This document shows, in pieces, positions 43,533 through 51,827 of a stretch of 64,000 nt of DNA. Origin of the DNA: Cupriavidus sp. AU9028 (lineage in GTDB: Bacteria > Pseudomonadota > Gammaproteobacteria > Burkholderiales > Burkholderiaceae); the NCBI RefSeq assembly GCF_019795295.1, contig NZ_JAIMCG010000012.1:62001-126000 (forward strand). The letters run 5' to 3'. A program made the position numbers and the translations under genes. The notes beneath the pieces are model-generated. The model searched no databases. It was not told the origin of the DNA and was given only the letters and a program-made list of their open reading frames with translations. Within the stretch, counting starts at the first letter, position 1; each line of letters opens with the position of its first letter.

Positions 43533-44777
43533 ATGCAGCTCGACTTCATTCCGGCCGTTGGCGAGGCCGATTTCACCGAGGCGCAGGCGCGCCTGCTGTC
43601 GTTGGCCAACCGGCTGGGCCGCGAGCGCTTCGCGCCGCGGGCGGCGCAGTGGGACCGCGAGGCCAGCTTCCCCTTCGCCAACTACGACGACCTGCGCGAG
43701 GCCGGCCTGCTGGCGCTGTGCGTGCCGCGCGAATTCGGCGGGCAGGGCGCGGATTTCGCCACCTATTGCATGATCGGCGCGGAGATCGGCCGCTTCTGCG
43801 GCGCCACCGCGCTGACTTACAACATGCACATCTGCTCGACGATGTGGACAGGCGTGCTGGCCGACGGCATCCCGATGACGCCCGAGCAGCGCAAAGAGCA
43901 TGCATCGCGCCGCGGCCTGCATTTCGAGCGGGTGGTGCGCGACGGCGCGGTCTACGCGCAGCCGTTTTCCGAAGGATCGGCCGCGGCCGCCGGCAAGGCG
44001 CCCTTCGGTACCGCGGCGCGCAAGGTCGAGGGCGGCTGGGTGCTCAATGGCCGCAAGATCTTCGCCTCGCTGTCGGGCGCGGCCGATTACTACGGCATCC
44101 TTTGCACCGAGGACCGCGGCGACCAGCATCCCGACATGCGCGACACGCTCTATATCGCGGTGCCCGCCAGCGCCGAGGGCGTGACGGTGACGGGCGACTG
44201 GGACCCGATGGGCATGCGCGGCACGGTGTCGCGCACGCTGCTGCTCAAGGACGTGTTCGTCGCCGACCACGAGCAGCTGATGCCGCGCGGGGTCTACTAC
44301 AAGGCCGCGCAGACGTGGCCGGCGATGTTCTTCACGCTGTCGCCGACCTACCTGGGCATCGCGCAGGCCGCATACGATTTCACGGTGCAGTACCTGCGCG
44401 GCGAGGTGCCGGGCCAGCCGCCAGTCAAGCGGCGGATGTACCCGACCAAGCAGATCGCGGTGGCGCAGATGCGCATCCAGCTCGAATCGATGCGCTCGCT
44501 GTTCTGGCGGGCGATCCATGAAGCCGGCCCCAATCCGTCGCGCGACCAGCGTCTGCGCCTGTACGCCGCCCACTACAGCGTGATGGAGGGCGCCAACGAT
44601 ATCGCCCGGCTGGCGATCCGCACCTGTGGCGGCCAGTCGATGCTCAAGGACCTGCCGCTGGAACGGCTGTATCGCGATTCGCGTTGCGGCGCGCTGATGC
44701 TGCCGTGGACGGCCGAGCTGATCCTCGACCGGATGGGGCGGGAAACGCTGTACGAGCCGGGCGAGCGCGACGAATGA
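43533..44777 (+). CDS. Acyl-CoA-dehydrogenase-fold flavoprotein, possibly a monooxygenase
   Basis: 414 residues from ATG 43533 (GAGGAA upstream). All ACAD domains are there: N-terminal helices (LREAGLLALCVPREFGGQGA), middle barrel (PFSEGSAAAAGKAPFGTAARK, GGWVLNGRKIFASLSGAADY), C-terminal helices (YTKQ-like YPTKQIAVAQMRIQLESM, YSVMEGANDIARLAIRTCGG). Where dehydrogenases have the catalytic Glu in a YEGT motif, this protein reads RDSRCGALMLPWTAEL (381-396), with no equivalent Glu. That pattern is shared with ACAD-fold flavin monooxygenases which use a separate reductase, and one is encoded across the promoter. A dehydrogenase role is not excluded. Its stop overlaps the ligase start (ATGA). Confidence 0.8.
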   Translation: MQLDFIPAVGEADFTEAQARLLSLANRLGRERFAPRAAQWDREASFPFANYDDLREAGLLALCVPREFGGQGADFATYCMIGAEIGRFCGATALTYNMHICSTMWTGVLADGIPMTPEQRKEHASRRGLHFERVVRDGAVYAQPFSEGSAAAAGKAPFGTAARKVEGGWVLNGRKIFASLSGAADYYGILCTEDRGDQHPDMRDTLYIAVPASAEGVTVTGDWDPMGMRGTVSRTLLLKDVFVADHEQLMPRGVYYKAAQTWPAMFFTLSPTYLGIAQAAYDFTVQYLRGEVPGQPPVKRRMYPTKQIAVAQMRIQLESMRSLFWRAIHEAGPNPSRDQRLRLYAAHYSVMEGANDIARLAIRTCGGQSMLKDLPLERLYRDSRCGALMLPWTAELILDRMGRETLYEPGERDE

Positions 44778-46474
44778 CGATGGCAGATCGACCCTCCGGC
44801 GATGCAGCGGGGCCGGCGCGCAAGCAGCGGGGCCGCGGCGCCGGGGGGCCGCCCCACATCGGAGCGGACCGTCTCGGCGCGCTGCTCAAGCCGCTGCATG
44901 CGCTGGCACTGGCCGAGCCGTTGCGCCCGGCGCTGGACTTCCAGGGCAGCACCATCGGCTACGGCAAGCTGTGGAGCCGCATCGAACGCGTCACTGCCCA
45001 CCTTGCTGCGTCCTGGGACGTCGGCAAGGGCGACCGCGTGGCGACGCTATGCTTCAACCACGACCTGCAGCTGGCGATGCTGTTCGCCTGCGCTCGCCTC
45101 GGGGCGATCTTCCTGCCGCTGAACTACCGGCTCGCCGTGCCCGAACTGGCCACGATCGCCGCGCATGCTGGCGTGCGGGCGATCTTCCACGACGACGCGC
45201 ACGCCGGGCTGGCCGATGCGGTATGCATGCAACTGGGCGAGGCCGCCGCCGCCGGCGCCGCGCAGATCCTCGCCGATCCGATCGCCGGCACGATGGTGCC
45301 GGCCGCATTGCCGCAGGCACCGGCGCACGCGCATATCGACCGGCTGATCGACCGCGCCGCGCCAGCCGACCCGGACCCCGGGCCGATGCCGGACGATACA
45401 CCGGTGCTGCTGGTGTACACCTCCGGCACCACCGGGCAGCCGAAGGGGGCGCTGCATACGCAGGCGGCGCTGCTGGCCAATGCCCGCGCCAGCTGGTGGG
45501 CGCACGGGATGACGGGCGACGACCATGTCCTGAGCACGTTGCCGCTATTCCATGTCGGGGGCCTGTGCATCCAGACGCTGCCCGCGCTGCTGGCCGGCGC
45601 CCGCGTCACGCTGCACGAACGCTTTGCGCCGGCCGACTGGCTGGACGCGGTGGCGCACGCCAGGCCGACGCTGTCGCTGATGGTGCCCGCTACGCTGCGG
45701 GCGGTGCTGGAGCACCCGGCGTGGCCGGGCACCGACCTGTCCTCGCTGCGCGGGGTGATGGCCGGCTCGTCGACCATACCGCTCGCCTATATCGACGCCT
45801 TTCATGCGCGCGGGGTGCCGCTGGGCCAGATCTATGGCGCCACCGAGACCGGTCCGGTGTCCGTGGTGCTGCGCCTCGATCAGGCGATGGCGCGGCCGGG
45901 GTATGCCGGCTGGCCGCAACCGGAGGCGCAGGTACGCCTGACCGCCGAGAACGGCAGCGAAGTGGCCGACGGCGAGGTCGGCGAGATCTGGCTGCGCGCG
46001 CCCAACCTGATGCGCGGGTACTGGCGCGACCCGGCGCATCCGGCCTTCGTGGACGGGTGGTTCCGTTCCGGTGACCTGGCGCACCGCGACGTCGATGGCT
46101 GCATCGAGGTGGTGGGGCGCAGCAAGGACATGATCATCTCCGGTGGCGAGAACATCTATCCGGCGGAGATCGAGAACGAACTGGTGGTGCTGCCCGAGGT
46201 CGGTGAATGCGCCGTGGTCGGGCTGCCGGATCCGCGCTGGGGCGAAGTGCCCGTCGCCGCGATCGTGCCGGCGAGCGGAGCCGATCCGGCGCGGCTGCAG
46301 CCCGAGGCGATACGCGAGGCGCTGTCGGCACGGATCGCCCGCTTCAAGCTGCCGCGCGAGGTGGTGCTGGTCGATGCGCTGCCCAAGAGTGCGCTGGGCA
46401 AGGTGGTCAAGCCGCGCCTGCGAGCCATGCTGGAGGCGGCGCGGCGCGACGGCGGTCCGGCGCCCGCTCCCTGA
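44774..46474 (+). CDS. AMP-dependent acyl/aryl-CoA ligase
   Basis: 566 residues; the ATG lies in the stop of the preceding gene. Adenylate-forming enzyme: LLVYTSGTTGQPKGALHTQA (P-loop), STLPLFHVGGLCIQTLPAL, IYGATETGPVSVVLR, EIWLRAPNLMRGYW, GWFRSGDLAHRD, and the catalytic lysine region LPKSALGKVVKPRLR. The first 30 residues are Gly/Arg-rich and disordered. Presumably it activates the substrate acid of the island as a CoA thioester before hydroxylation and ring opening. Acid specificity (aryl or alkyl) cannot be deduced. Confidence 0.87.
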   Translation: MTMADRPSGDAAGPARKQRGRGAGGPPHIGADRLGALLKPLHALALAEPLRPALDFQGSTIGYGKLWSRIERVTAHLAASWDVGKGDRVATLCFNHDLQLAMLFACARLGAIFLPLNYRLAVPELATIAAHAGVRAIFHDDAHAGLADAVCMQLGEAAAAGAAQILADPIAGTMVPAALPQAPAHAHIDRLIDRAAPADPDPGPMPDDTPVLLVYTSGTTGQPKGALHTQAALLANARASWWAHGMTGDDHVLSTLPLFHVGGLCIQTLPALLAGARVTLHERFAPADWLDAVAHARPTLSLMVPATLRAVLEHPAWPGTDLSSLRGVMAGSSTIPLAYIDAFHARGVPLGQIYGATETGPVSVVLRLDQAMARPGYAGWPQPEAQVRLTAENGSEVADGEVGEIWLRAPNLMRGYWRDPAHPAFVDGWFRSGDLAHRDVDGCIEVVGRSKDMIISGGENIYPAEIENELVVLPEVGECAVVGLPDPRWGEVPVAAIVPASGADPARLQPEAIREALSARIARFKLPREVVLVDALPKSALGKVVKPRLRAMLEAARRDGGPAPAP

Positions 46475-46561
46475 CCCCGGGCCCTGCAAGGCGTCGGACG
46501 GGCGGGTATCATCGGTCGTCAGGCCGCCAGCCCGGCGGCATTCAGGCTTTCAGGAGCGGCG

Positions 46562-47134
46562 ATGACCGACGCAAGCGACAACAGGGCAGCACAAAGCGAG
46601 ATCGCCACCCTCGGCGGCGGATGTTTCTGGTGCCTCGAAGCGGTGTACCAGCAGGTCGAGGGCGTGCTGGCGGTCGAATCCGGCTACACCGGCGGACATG
46701 TGGACGACCCGAGCTACGAACAGGTCTGCAGCGGCGAGACCGGCCATGCGGAAGTGGTGCGGCTGCGCTTCGATCCCGCGGCGATCTCCTACCGCGAGAT
46801 CCTGGAGATCTTCTTCGCGATCCACGATCCGACCACGCTGAACCGTCAGGGCAACGATGTCGGCACGCAGTACCGCTCGGTGATCTACACCCATTCGGAC
46901 GCGCAGCGCCAGACCGCCGAGGCGGTGATGGCCGATATCGCCGCGCAGCAACTGTACGACGGACCGCTGGTGACACGAATCGAGCCCGAGCAGCCCTACT
47001 GGGCCGCCGAGCCTTATCACCAGAACTACTGGCGCACCCACCCCGGACAGGGCTACTGCGCGTTCGTCATCACGCCCAAGGTGTCGAAGTTCCGCCAGCG
47101 TTTCGCTCACCGGCTGCGCGCCGAGGCGAGCTGA
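46562..47134 (+). CDS. msrA: Peptide-methionine (S)-S-oxide reductase
   Basis: 190 residues. Repairs oxidised methionine. The catalytic Cys21 is in ATLGGGCFWCLEAVYQQVEG; GYTGGHVDDPSYEQVCSGETGHAEVV, FFAIHDPTTLNRQGNDVGTQYRS (both read in pieces) and EPYHQNYWRTHPGQGYCAFV are intact. The second cysteine in GYC near the C-terminus may act as the resolving one. Single gene between the catabolic island and the converging DUF72 gene. Confidence 0.97.
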   Translation: MTDASDNRAAQSEIATLGGGCFWCLEAVYQQVEGVLAVESGYTGGHVDDPSYEQVCSGETGHAEVVRLRFDPAAISYREILEIFFAIHDPTTLNRQGNDVGTQYRSVIYTHSDAQRQTAEAVMADIAAQQLYDGPLVTRIEPEQPYWAAEPYHQNYWRTHPGQGYCAFVITPKVSKFRQRFAHRLRAEAS

Positions 47135-47150
47135 CCGCGACGCGCGCGAG

Positions 47151-48191
47151 CTACAGCCGCTGCGCGATGGCCTGGGCCAGCCGCGCCAGTGTCAGCGGCG
47201 CGCAGCCCTCGGCGTTGTTGCTGACGATGACGTAGGCCGGCTGCTCGTTGCGCAGGGTGGCCGCGACGAGCTCGGCCGCTGCCTGCACGGTTTCGTCGTC
47301 CGGGGCCCGCAGCTTGTCGAAAGGCTGGAAGGCCAGCTCGGCCTGTTCGTAGCCATAGCCCTCGCGCAGCAGCCAGCGCAGCACCAGCGGACCGGGTGCG
47401 CCCTCGTCCAGCAGCGCCTGCGCCGACGCCTGGCGCGCCACCGGTGGCATCCGCTCCCGTACGCCGCAACCGAAGCGCACGCCGCGCGCCTTCAGCAGCT
47501 TGATGAAGCGCGGCGTCAGCAGCGCGGCATCGCGCAGCTCGACGGTATAGCAGGCGTGCGGATTGCGCTGCGGATCGAGCGGCGGCAACGCCGACAGGAA
47601 GGCGTCGAGCCGCGCCAGGAAGGCTCCGGCATCGGCAGCCATGGCGCCAAGCGGCGACAGCTGGAACAGCAGCGGCCCGCATTTGGCGCCGAGCCCCGCG
47701 GTGGCCGGCTCGATGAAGTCGCGCACGGCGATGGCCACGTCGAGGAAGGCCGCATTGGGCAGTCGCCCGGCGCCGTTCGACGCGCGCAGCCAGGCATCGC
47801 AGACGCTGGCCGGCGCCTTGACGACGAAGCGAAAGTCGCTGGGAACCTGCGCCCCGTAGGACAGGTAATCGGCCAGCGGAATCGGCGCGTAGAAGCCCCG
47901 GTCGATTCCTGCTGCCCGCAGCAGCGGGTGGCGCGAGTAGGCGGCCAGTCCCTTGCGCGACAACGTGCTTTCGCTGTGATCGCCGGCCCAGACCATGCCC
48001 TTCCAGCCGGGATAGGACCAGGTCGAGGTCCCGAGATACAGATGCCGCGGCAGACGCGCCGCCAGGGCCATCAGCGCCGGATCGGGCGGGGCCGGCATCA
48101 CCGCGCCGGTGCGGCCCTTGCCGCCTGCGTCTGCCTGTTGCCTGTCCGGCTGCTGGTCAGCCGGCACGTCTGCGAACAAATCCTCGGTCAA
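47151..48191 (-). CDS. DUF72 (YecE-like) family protein
   Basis: 346 residues if translation begins at a TTG with GAGGA upstream (48191), just 22 bases after the cfa stop; no ATG gives a reasonable N-terminus except Met near 48097 (MPAPPDP). TIM-barrel-like family with LYLGTSTWSYPGWKGMVW, FYAPIPLADYLSYGAQVPSDFRF, GPLLFQLSPLGAM, YTVELRDAALLTPRFIKLL and AYVIVSNNAEGCAPLTL. Function is not established for the family; a nucleic-acid repair role has been suggested. In one unit with cfa. Confidence 0.85.
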   Translation of the reverse strand: MTEDLFADVPADQQPDRQQADAGGKGRTGAVMPAPPDPALMALAARLPRHLYLGTSTWSYPGWKGMVWAGDHSESTLSRKGLAAYSRHPLLRAAGIDRGFYAPIPLADYLSYGAQVPSDFRFVVKAPASVCDAWLRASNGAGRLPNAAFLDVAIAVRDFIEPATAGLGAKCGPLLFQLSPLGAMAADAGAFLARLDAFLSALPPLDPQRNPHACYTVELRDAALLTPRFIKLLKARGVRFGCGVRERMPPVARQASAQALLDEGAPGPLVLRWLLREGYGYEQAELAFQPFDKLRAPDDETVQAAAELVAATLRNEQPAYVIVSNNAEGCAPLTLARLAQAIAQRL

Positions 48192-48213
48192 TGTCCTCGT
48201 CCAGGTATCGATG

Positions 48214-49446
48214 TCAGTCCAGCGTCGTCTCGTAGATATAGCGGCGCGACCACGGCAAGGTGCTGGCGCGGCGGCTGGCCTTGTGGCAGACGACCTGATA
48301 GATCGACATTTTCTCGCCTTCGAAGGCCTGCGCACAACCGGCCAGGTAGACGCGCCAGATGCGGTACTTGCGCTCGCCGATCATCTCGCGGATGGTGTCG
48401 CCCCTGGCCTCGAAGTTGTCGGCCCAATGCCGCAACGTCGTCGCGTAGTGCCGGCGCAGCAGCTCGACATCGAAGGCCTCCAGCCCGCCCTTGCTGAGCG
48501 TATCGAGCACCAGGCCGATATGCGGCAGCTCCCCTTGCGGGAACACATAGCGATTCATGAACTCCGCGCCGTCCATCGGCTCCTTGCCGTTGTCGGCATC
48601 CGGGGTGGTGATGCCATGGTTCATGGCCACCCCGTCGTCGGCCAGCAGCTCGCACATCCGGGAGAAATAGCGGACCAGATTGTCCTTGCCGACATGCTCG
48701 AACATGCCGACGCTGGTGATGCGGTCGAAGGTGCCGCCAACGTCGCGATAGTCCTGCAGGCGGATCTCGATGCGGTCCGACAGGCCCGCCTCCCGCACGC
48801 GTTCGGTCGCCAGGGCGAACTGGTTTTCCGACAGCGTGATGCCGACACAGCGCGCGCCGAATTTCTGCGCGGCGCGCAGCACCAGTGCACCCCAGCCGCA
48901 GCCGATATCGAGCAGGGTCTGGCCCGGCTGCAGGCGGATCTTGGTCAGGATATGGTCGATCTTCTTCAGCTGGGCGGTGGCCAGGTCTTCGTTGCCGTGC
49001 TCGAAGTAGGCGCACGAATAGACCATGTTTGGGTCCAGCCACAGCCGGTAGAAGTCGTTCGAGACGTCGTAGTGGTACTCGATGGACTTCTTGTCTTCCT
49101 GCCGGGTGTGCGAGAAGTGCCTTGCCACGCGGGCGATGGCGCTGCCGGCCAGCTTGCTGGTCGCGCTGGACAGGCCGTAGGCCACCTCGATGATGTCCGA
49201 GAGCCTGCCGTCGACGTCGATCTTTTCCTGGACATACGCCTCGCCCAGGTTGTCCAGGGTCGGGCTGAGCAGCAGCGGCAGCGCGGCCGCTTCGCGCACG
49301 GTCAGCGTGACCGCCGGCTGGGTGCTGCGCGCCAGCGAATACTCGTGCCCATCCCACAGACGCAGCTTGACCGGCAGGTCGGCCTGCTCGCGCATGCCCG
49401 CGATCCAGCGGTCCAGTTGCGTGTCCAGTGCTTGCTTGAAAAACAT
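48214..49446 (-). CDS. cfa: Cyclopropane-fatty-acyl-phospholipid synthase
   Basis: 410 residues from MFFKQALDTQLDRW, behind GGAGGAA. Transfers a methylene group from S-adenosylmethionine to unsaturated phospholipid chains, protecting membranes from acid and stationary-phase stress. Seen are EAYVQEKIDVDGRLSDII (N-terminal lipid domain), EYHYDVSNDFYRLWLDPNMVYSCAYF, the SAM motif LLDIGCGWGALVLRAA, GITLSENQ, ITSVGMFEHVGKDN and MNRYVFPQGELPHIG. A complete enzyme. The DUF72 gene follows. Confidence 0.96.
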   Translation of the reverse strand: MFFKQALDTQLDRWIAGMREQADLPVKLRLWDGHEYSLARSTQPAVTLTVREAAALPLLLSPTLDNLGEAYVQEKIDVDGRLSDIIEVAYGLSSATSKLAGSAIARVARHFSHTRQEDKKSIEYHYDVSNDFYRLWLDPNMVYSCAYFEHGNEDLATAQLKKIDHILTKIRLQPGQTLLDIGCGWGALVLRAAQKFGARCVGITLSENQFALATERVREAGLSDRIEIRLQDYRDVGGTFDRITSVGMFEHVGKDNLVRYFSRMCELLADDGVAMNHGITTPDADNGKEPMDGAEFMNRYVFPQGELPHIGLVLDTLSKGGLEAFDVELLRRHYATTLRHWADNFEARGDTIREMIGERKYRIWRVYLAGCAQAFEGEKMSIYQVVCHKASRRASTLPWSRRYIYETTLD

Positions 49447-49606
49447 GCGGCTTCCTCCCGATGAATGGCGGCATACTTCTCGAAACAACGACTTGAACTG
49501 CTTTCGCGCCCCGTTGGTGCTTTATACGCCAAAGCGGTCGGCGATGCTGTGGCCTGTGCCGGGCAAACGACAGCCACCACTGCAATTGTGGCCGGCGGGC
49601 GACTCC

Positions 49607-50245
49607 TTACGGCGACAGACGCGCGATCCGCCACGCGCCATTGGGCTCGCGCAGATAGACGATGCGGTCGTGCAGCCGCGACGGCCGGCCCTGCCAGAAC
49701 TCGACGCGGGTCGGCACCAGCAGGTAGCCGCCCCAGTGCGGTGGGCGCGGCGGATCGTCGCCGAAGCGCTCGCGAAAGGCCGCCTCCCGTTGCTCCAGGA
49801 AGGCGCGATCCGGCACCTCCGCGCTCTGCTCCGACGCCCATGCACCGAGCCGCGAGCCCAGCGGGCGCGACAGAAAGTAAGCGTCGCTTTCCGCGTCGCT
49901 GACCTTCTGTACCCGGCCTTCGATGCGCACCTGGCGCTCCAGCTGCACCCAATGGAACAGCAGGGCCGCCAGCGGATTGGCGTCCAGGTCGAGGCCCTTG
50001 CGGCTCTGGTAGTTGGTGAAGAAGGTAAAGCCGCGGGCATCGAGACCCTTGAGCAGCACGATGCGCGCGGAGGGCTGGCCGTCGGCATTGACGGTTGCCA
50101 GCGTCATCGCGTTCGGCTCGGGCAACTTGGCGTTCAGCGCTTCGTCGAACCAGCGCTGGAATTGGTCGATCGGATCGGCGGCGACGTCGTTCTCCGTCAG
50201 GGAACCGAGAACATAGGAACGGCGCAGGTCGGCGAGTTGGGTCAT
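49607..50245 (-). CDS. pdxH: Pyridoxamine 5'-phosphate oxidase
   Basis: 212 residues from [19 protein letters not shown] enzyme making pyridoxal 5'-phosphate. Seen are [41 protein letters not shown] (in two parts), [56 protein letters not shown] and the C-terminal [16 protein letters not shown]. All FMN- and PLP-binding stretches are present. It supplies PLP for the several PLP enzymes of the region but is not operon-linked to them. Confidence 0.97.
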   Translation of the reverse strand: MTQLADLRRSYVLGSLTENDVAADPIDQFQRWFDEALNAKLPEPNAMTLATVNADGQPSARIVLLKGLDARGFTFFTNYQSRKGLDLDANPLAALLFHWVQLERQVRIEGRVQKVSDAESDAYFLSRPLGSRLGAWASEQSAEVPDRAFLEQREAAFRERFGDDPPRPPHWGGYLLVPTRVEFWQGRPSRLHDRIVYLREPNGAWRIARLSP

Positions 50246-50379
50246 GGCACGGCGTGAGGGAGTCGTTCGGATTGGCTGGCGTCCACGCTGGCGGCGTTGT
50301 GCGCGGCACTGCCTTCGAGTATAGCGAACGCGATGCCGCTTTCCCTTGCGCTGGCGCAGTCGCGCCGCTTGCAGGTCGC

Positions 50380-51570
50380 TCAGCCCGGCGGCTGCAGCTT
50401 GCGCGCCTGGTGCCGGGAGTAGTAGCCCGCCATGCCCATCGCGCCGGCCATCGACAGGAAGATCGGCAGCATGCCGAGCGCCGTGCCCACCACGCCGAAG
50501 GTCAGCGGCCACACCACCTGGCTGGTGTTCAACACCGCCGAGCGCAAGCCGAGGGCTTCGCCCGCGCGACCCGAGGGGGAGGCGCTATGCAGGATGTTCA
50601 TCACGTTCGGCTGCGCGCTGCCCAGCGCGAGGCCGAGCAGGAACGCCAGGCAGCACATCAGCCAGAACTGGGAAACGAAGGGGTAGAGCAAGTAGGCGAA
50701 GCCGCCGACCATCAGCGCGGCGCGGATGATCTTCCATTCCGACAGCCGCCGCGCGATCAGCGGCATGGCGATGCGGATCGCCAGCGTGGCGATGGCAAAC
50801 GACCCCAGCACCCAGCCGATCGAGGAGGGCGACAGGCCGACGCGCGTGCCCTGGATCGGAATCAGGAAGGCATGCAGGTCCCAGGCGGCCGACAGCACGG
50901 CACTGGCGACGAATACCGCGCGCAGTTCCGGGTAGAAGAGCAGATCCAGCGCCGAGCGACGGCTGCCGTCCTCGGCGGCGCGCTGCGCCGCGCGGGCCCC
51001 GCTGGCCGGCAGCCGGTCGTGCACGAGCCGCAGCCCCACCTGGCCGATCAGCGCCACCGCCACCAGCACCAGGAACGCAGGCCGGAATCCGGCGTGCTCG
51101 ATGACATAGCCGACCACCACCGGACCGAGCGTGCCGGACACCGACAGGCCCAGCGCGTGCCAGGTGTAATTGCGCAAGCGGGTCTGGTCGGTGGAGATCT
51201 GCCCGATCAGCAGTTGCATCGCGACCTGGACCAGCATGAAGCCGACGCCGATCAGCGCGCACGACAGGTATAGCGCGCTGACGCTCTGCCACAGGGCCGG
51301 CAGCAGCGTGCCACCCACCACCATCAGCGAACCGGCGGTCATCGGCCGCCGCGGGCCGATTTCGTCGATGCGGCGGCCGGCGTGGATGGCCAGCACCATC
51401 GGCAACAGGGCGTACAGCGACATCAACAGGCCCAGCGTCAGCGGGGAGGCCTTCAGGGACAGCGCGAACAGCGAGACGACGACCCGGCTGGCGTTGAACG
51501 CAACGTGGTTGCACACCGTCAGCGCGATCAGCACGCTGATCGGCAGGGCGGCGGCGGGTGTCGGCGTCAT
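50380..51570 (-). CDS. Major-facilitator-superfamily transporter
   Basis: 396 residues, twelve hydrophobic helices. After helix two is an MFS motif-A-like loop ([18 protein letters not shown]). The central cytoplasmic loop is rich in Arg and Ala ([19 protein letters not shown]). Likely an exporter of small molecules; no substrate clue. The 3' neighbour is pdxH on the same strand; 257 bases separate it from the asmA-like gene upstream, including a palindrome at 51694-51718. Confidence 0.88.
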   Translation of the reverse strand: MTPTPAAALPISVLIALTVCNHVAFNASRVVVSLFALSLKASPLTLGLLMSLYALLPMVLAIHAGRRIDEIGPRRPMTAGSLMVVGGTLLPALWQSVSALYLSCALIGVGFMLVQVAMQLLIGQISTDQTRLRNYTWHALGLSVSGTLGPVVVGYVIEHAGFRPAFLVLVAVALIGQVGLRLVHDRLPASGARAAQRAAEDGSRRSALDLLFYPELRAVFVASAVLSAAWDLHAFLIPIQGTRVGLSPSSIGWVLGSFAIATLAIRIAMPLIARRLSEWKIIRAALMVGGFAYLLYPFVSQFWLMCCLAFLLGLALGSAQPNVMNILHSASPSGRAGEALGLRSAVLNTSQVVWPLTFGVVGTALGMLPIFLSMAGAMGMAGYYSRHQARKLQPPG

Positions 51571-51693
51571 GCGCGGGTTCGGATTCGGAGGAGGGGCAAG
51601 AGGCCGGTTCGAGGGGGCGGGAACCGGGCAAGCGTCACATCGAGCGGCGCCTTCCGGTGCCGGCTTCAATGTAAATGGCCGTTTAATTATGAA

Positions 51694-51718
51694 ACCGTTG
51701 TGAACATTGCACAACGGT
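51694..51718 (-). terminator. Hairpin between the AsmA-like and MFS genes (terminator or operator)
   Basis: ACCGTTGTG (51694-51702), AACATTG, CACAACGGT (51710-51718): a perfect nine-base inverted repeat. On the minus strand it is followed by TTCATAATTAAAC, so it could end the AsmA transcript, 110 bases after its stop. It also lies 124 bases upstream of the MFS start and could be an operator instead. Confidence 0.5.
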
Positions 51719-51827
51719 CCAGGGCAAAGGCGGCGCAAAGTTGGTGCAGCGGCGCACCAAGTGTTGCGTTGCCGCACCAGACGCGCCGGCCACCGTCGGA
51801 AGGGAGGGCCGGTGTTGCGCGGGAGCC

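Noticed and set aside
40309-46474. A classical nicotinate-degradation (nic) cluster
   Set aside because: Only NicX-like and NicD-like genes and a MarR regulator are present. The nicotinate hydroxylase, 6-hydroxynicotinate monooxygenase, maleamate amidase and maleate isomerase genes are all missing, and a ligase and ACAD-fold gene take their place.
44774-46474. 2-aminobenzoate-CoA ligase for anthranilate made by the kyn operon
   Set aside because: Tempting from location, but no 2-aminobenzoyl-CoA monooxygenase/reductase gene is here and the ligase sequence does not let me name the acid. Kept only as a hypothesis to test.
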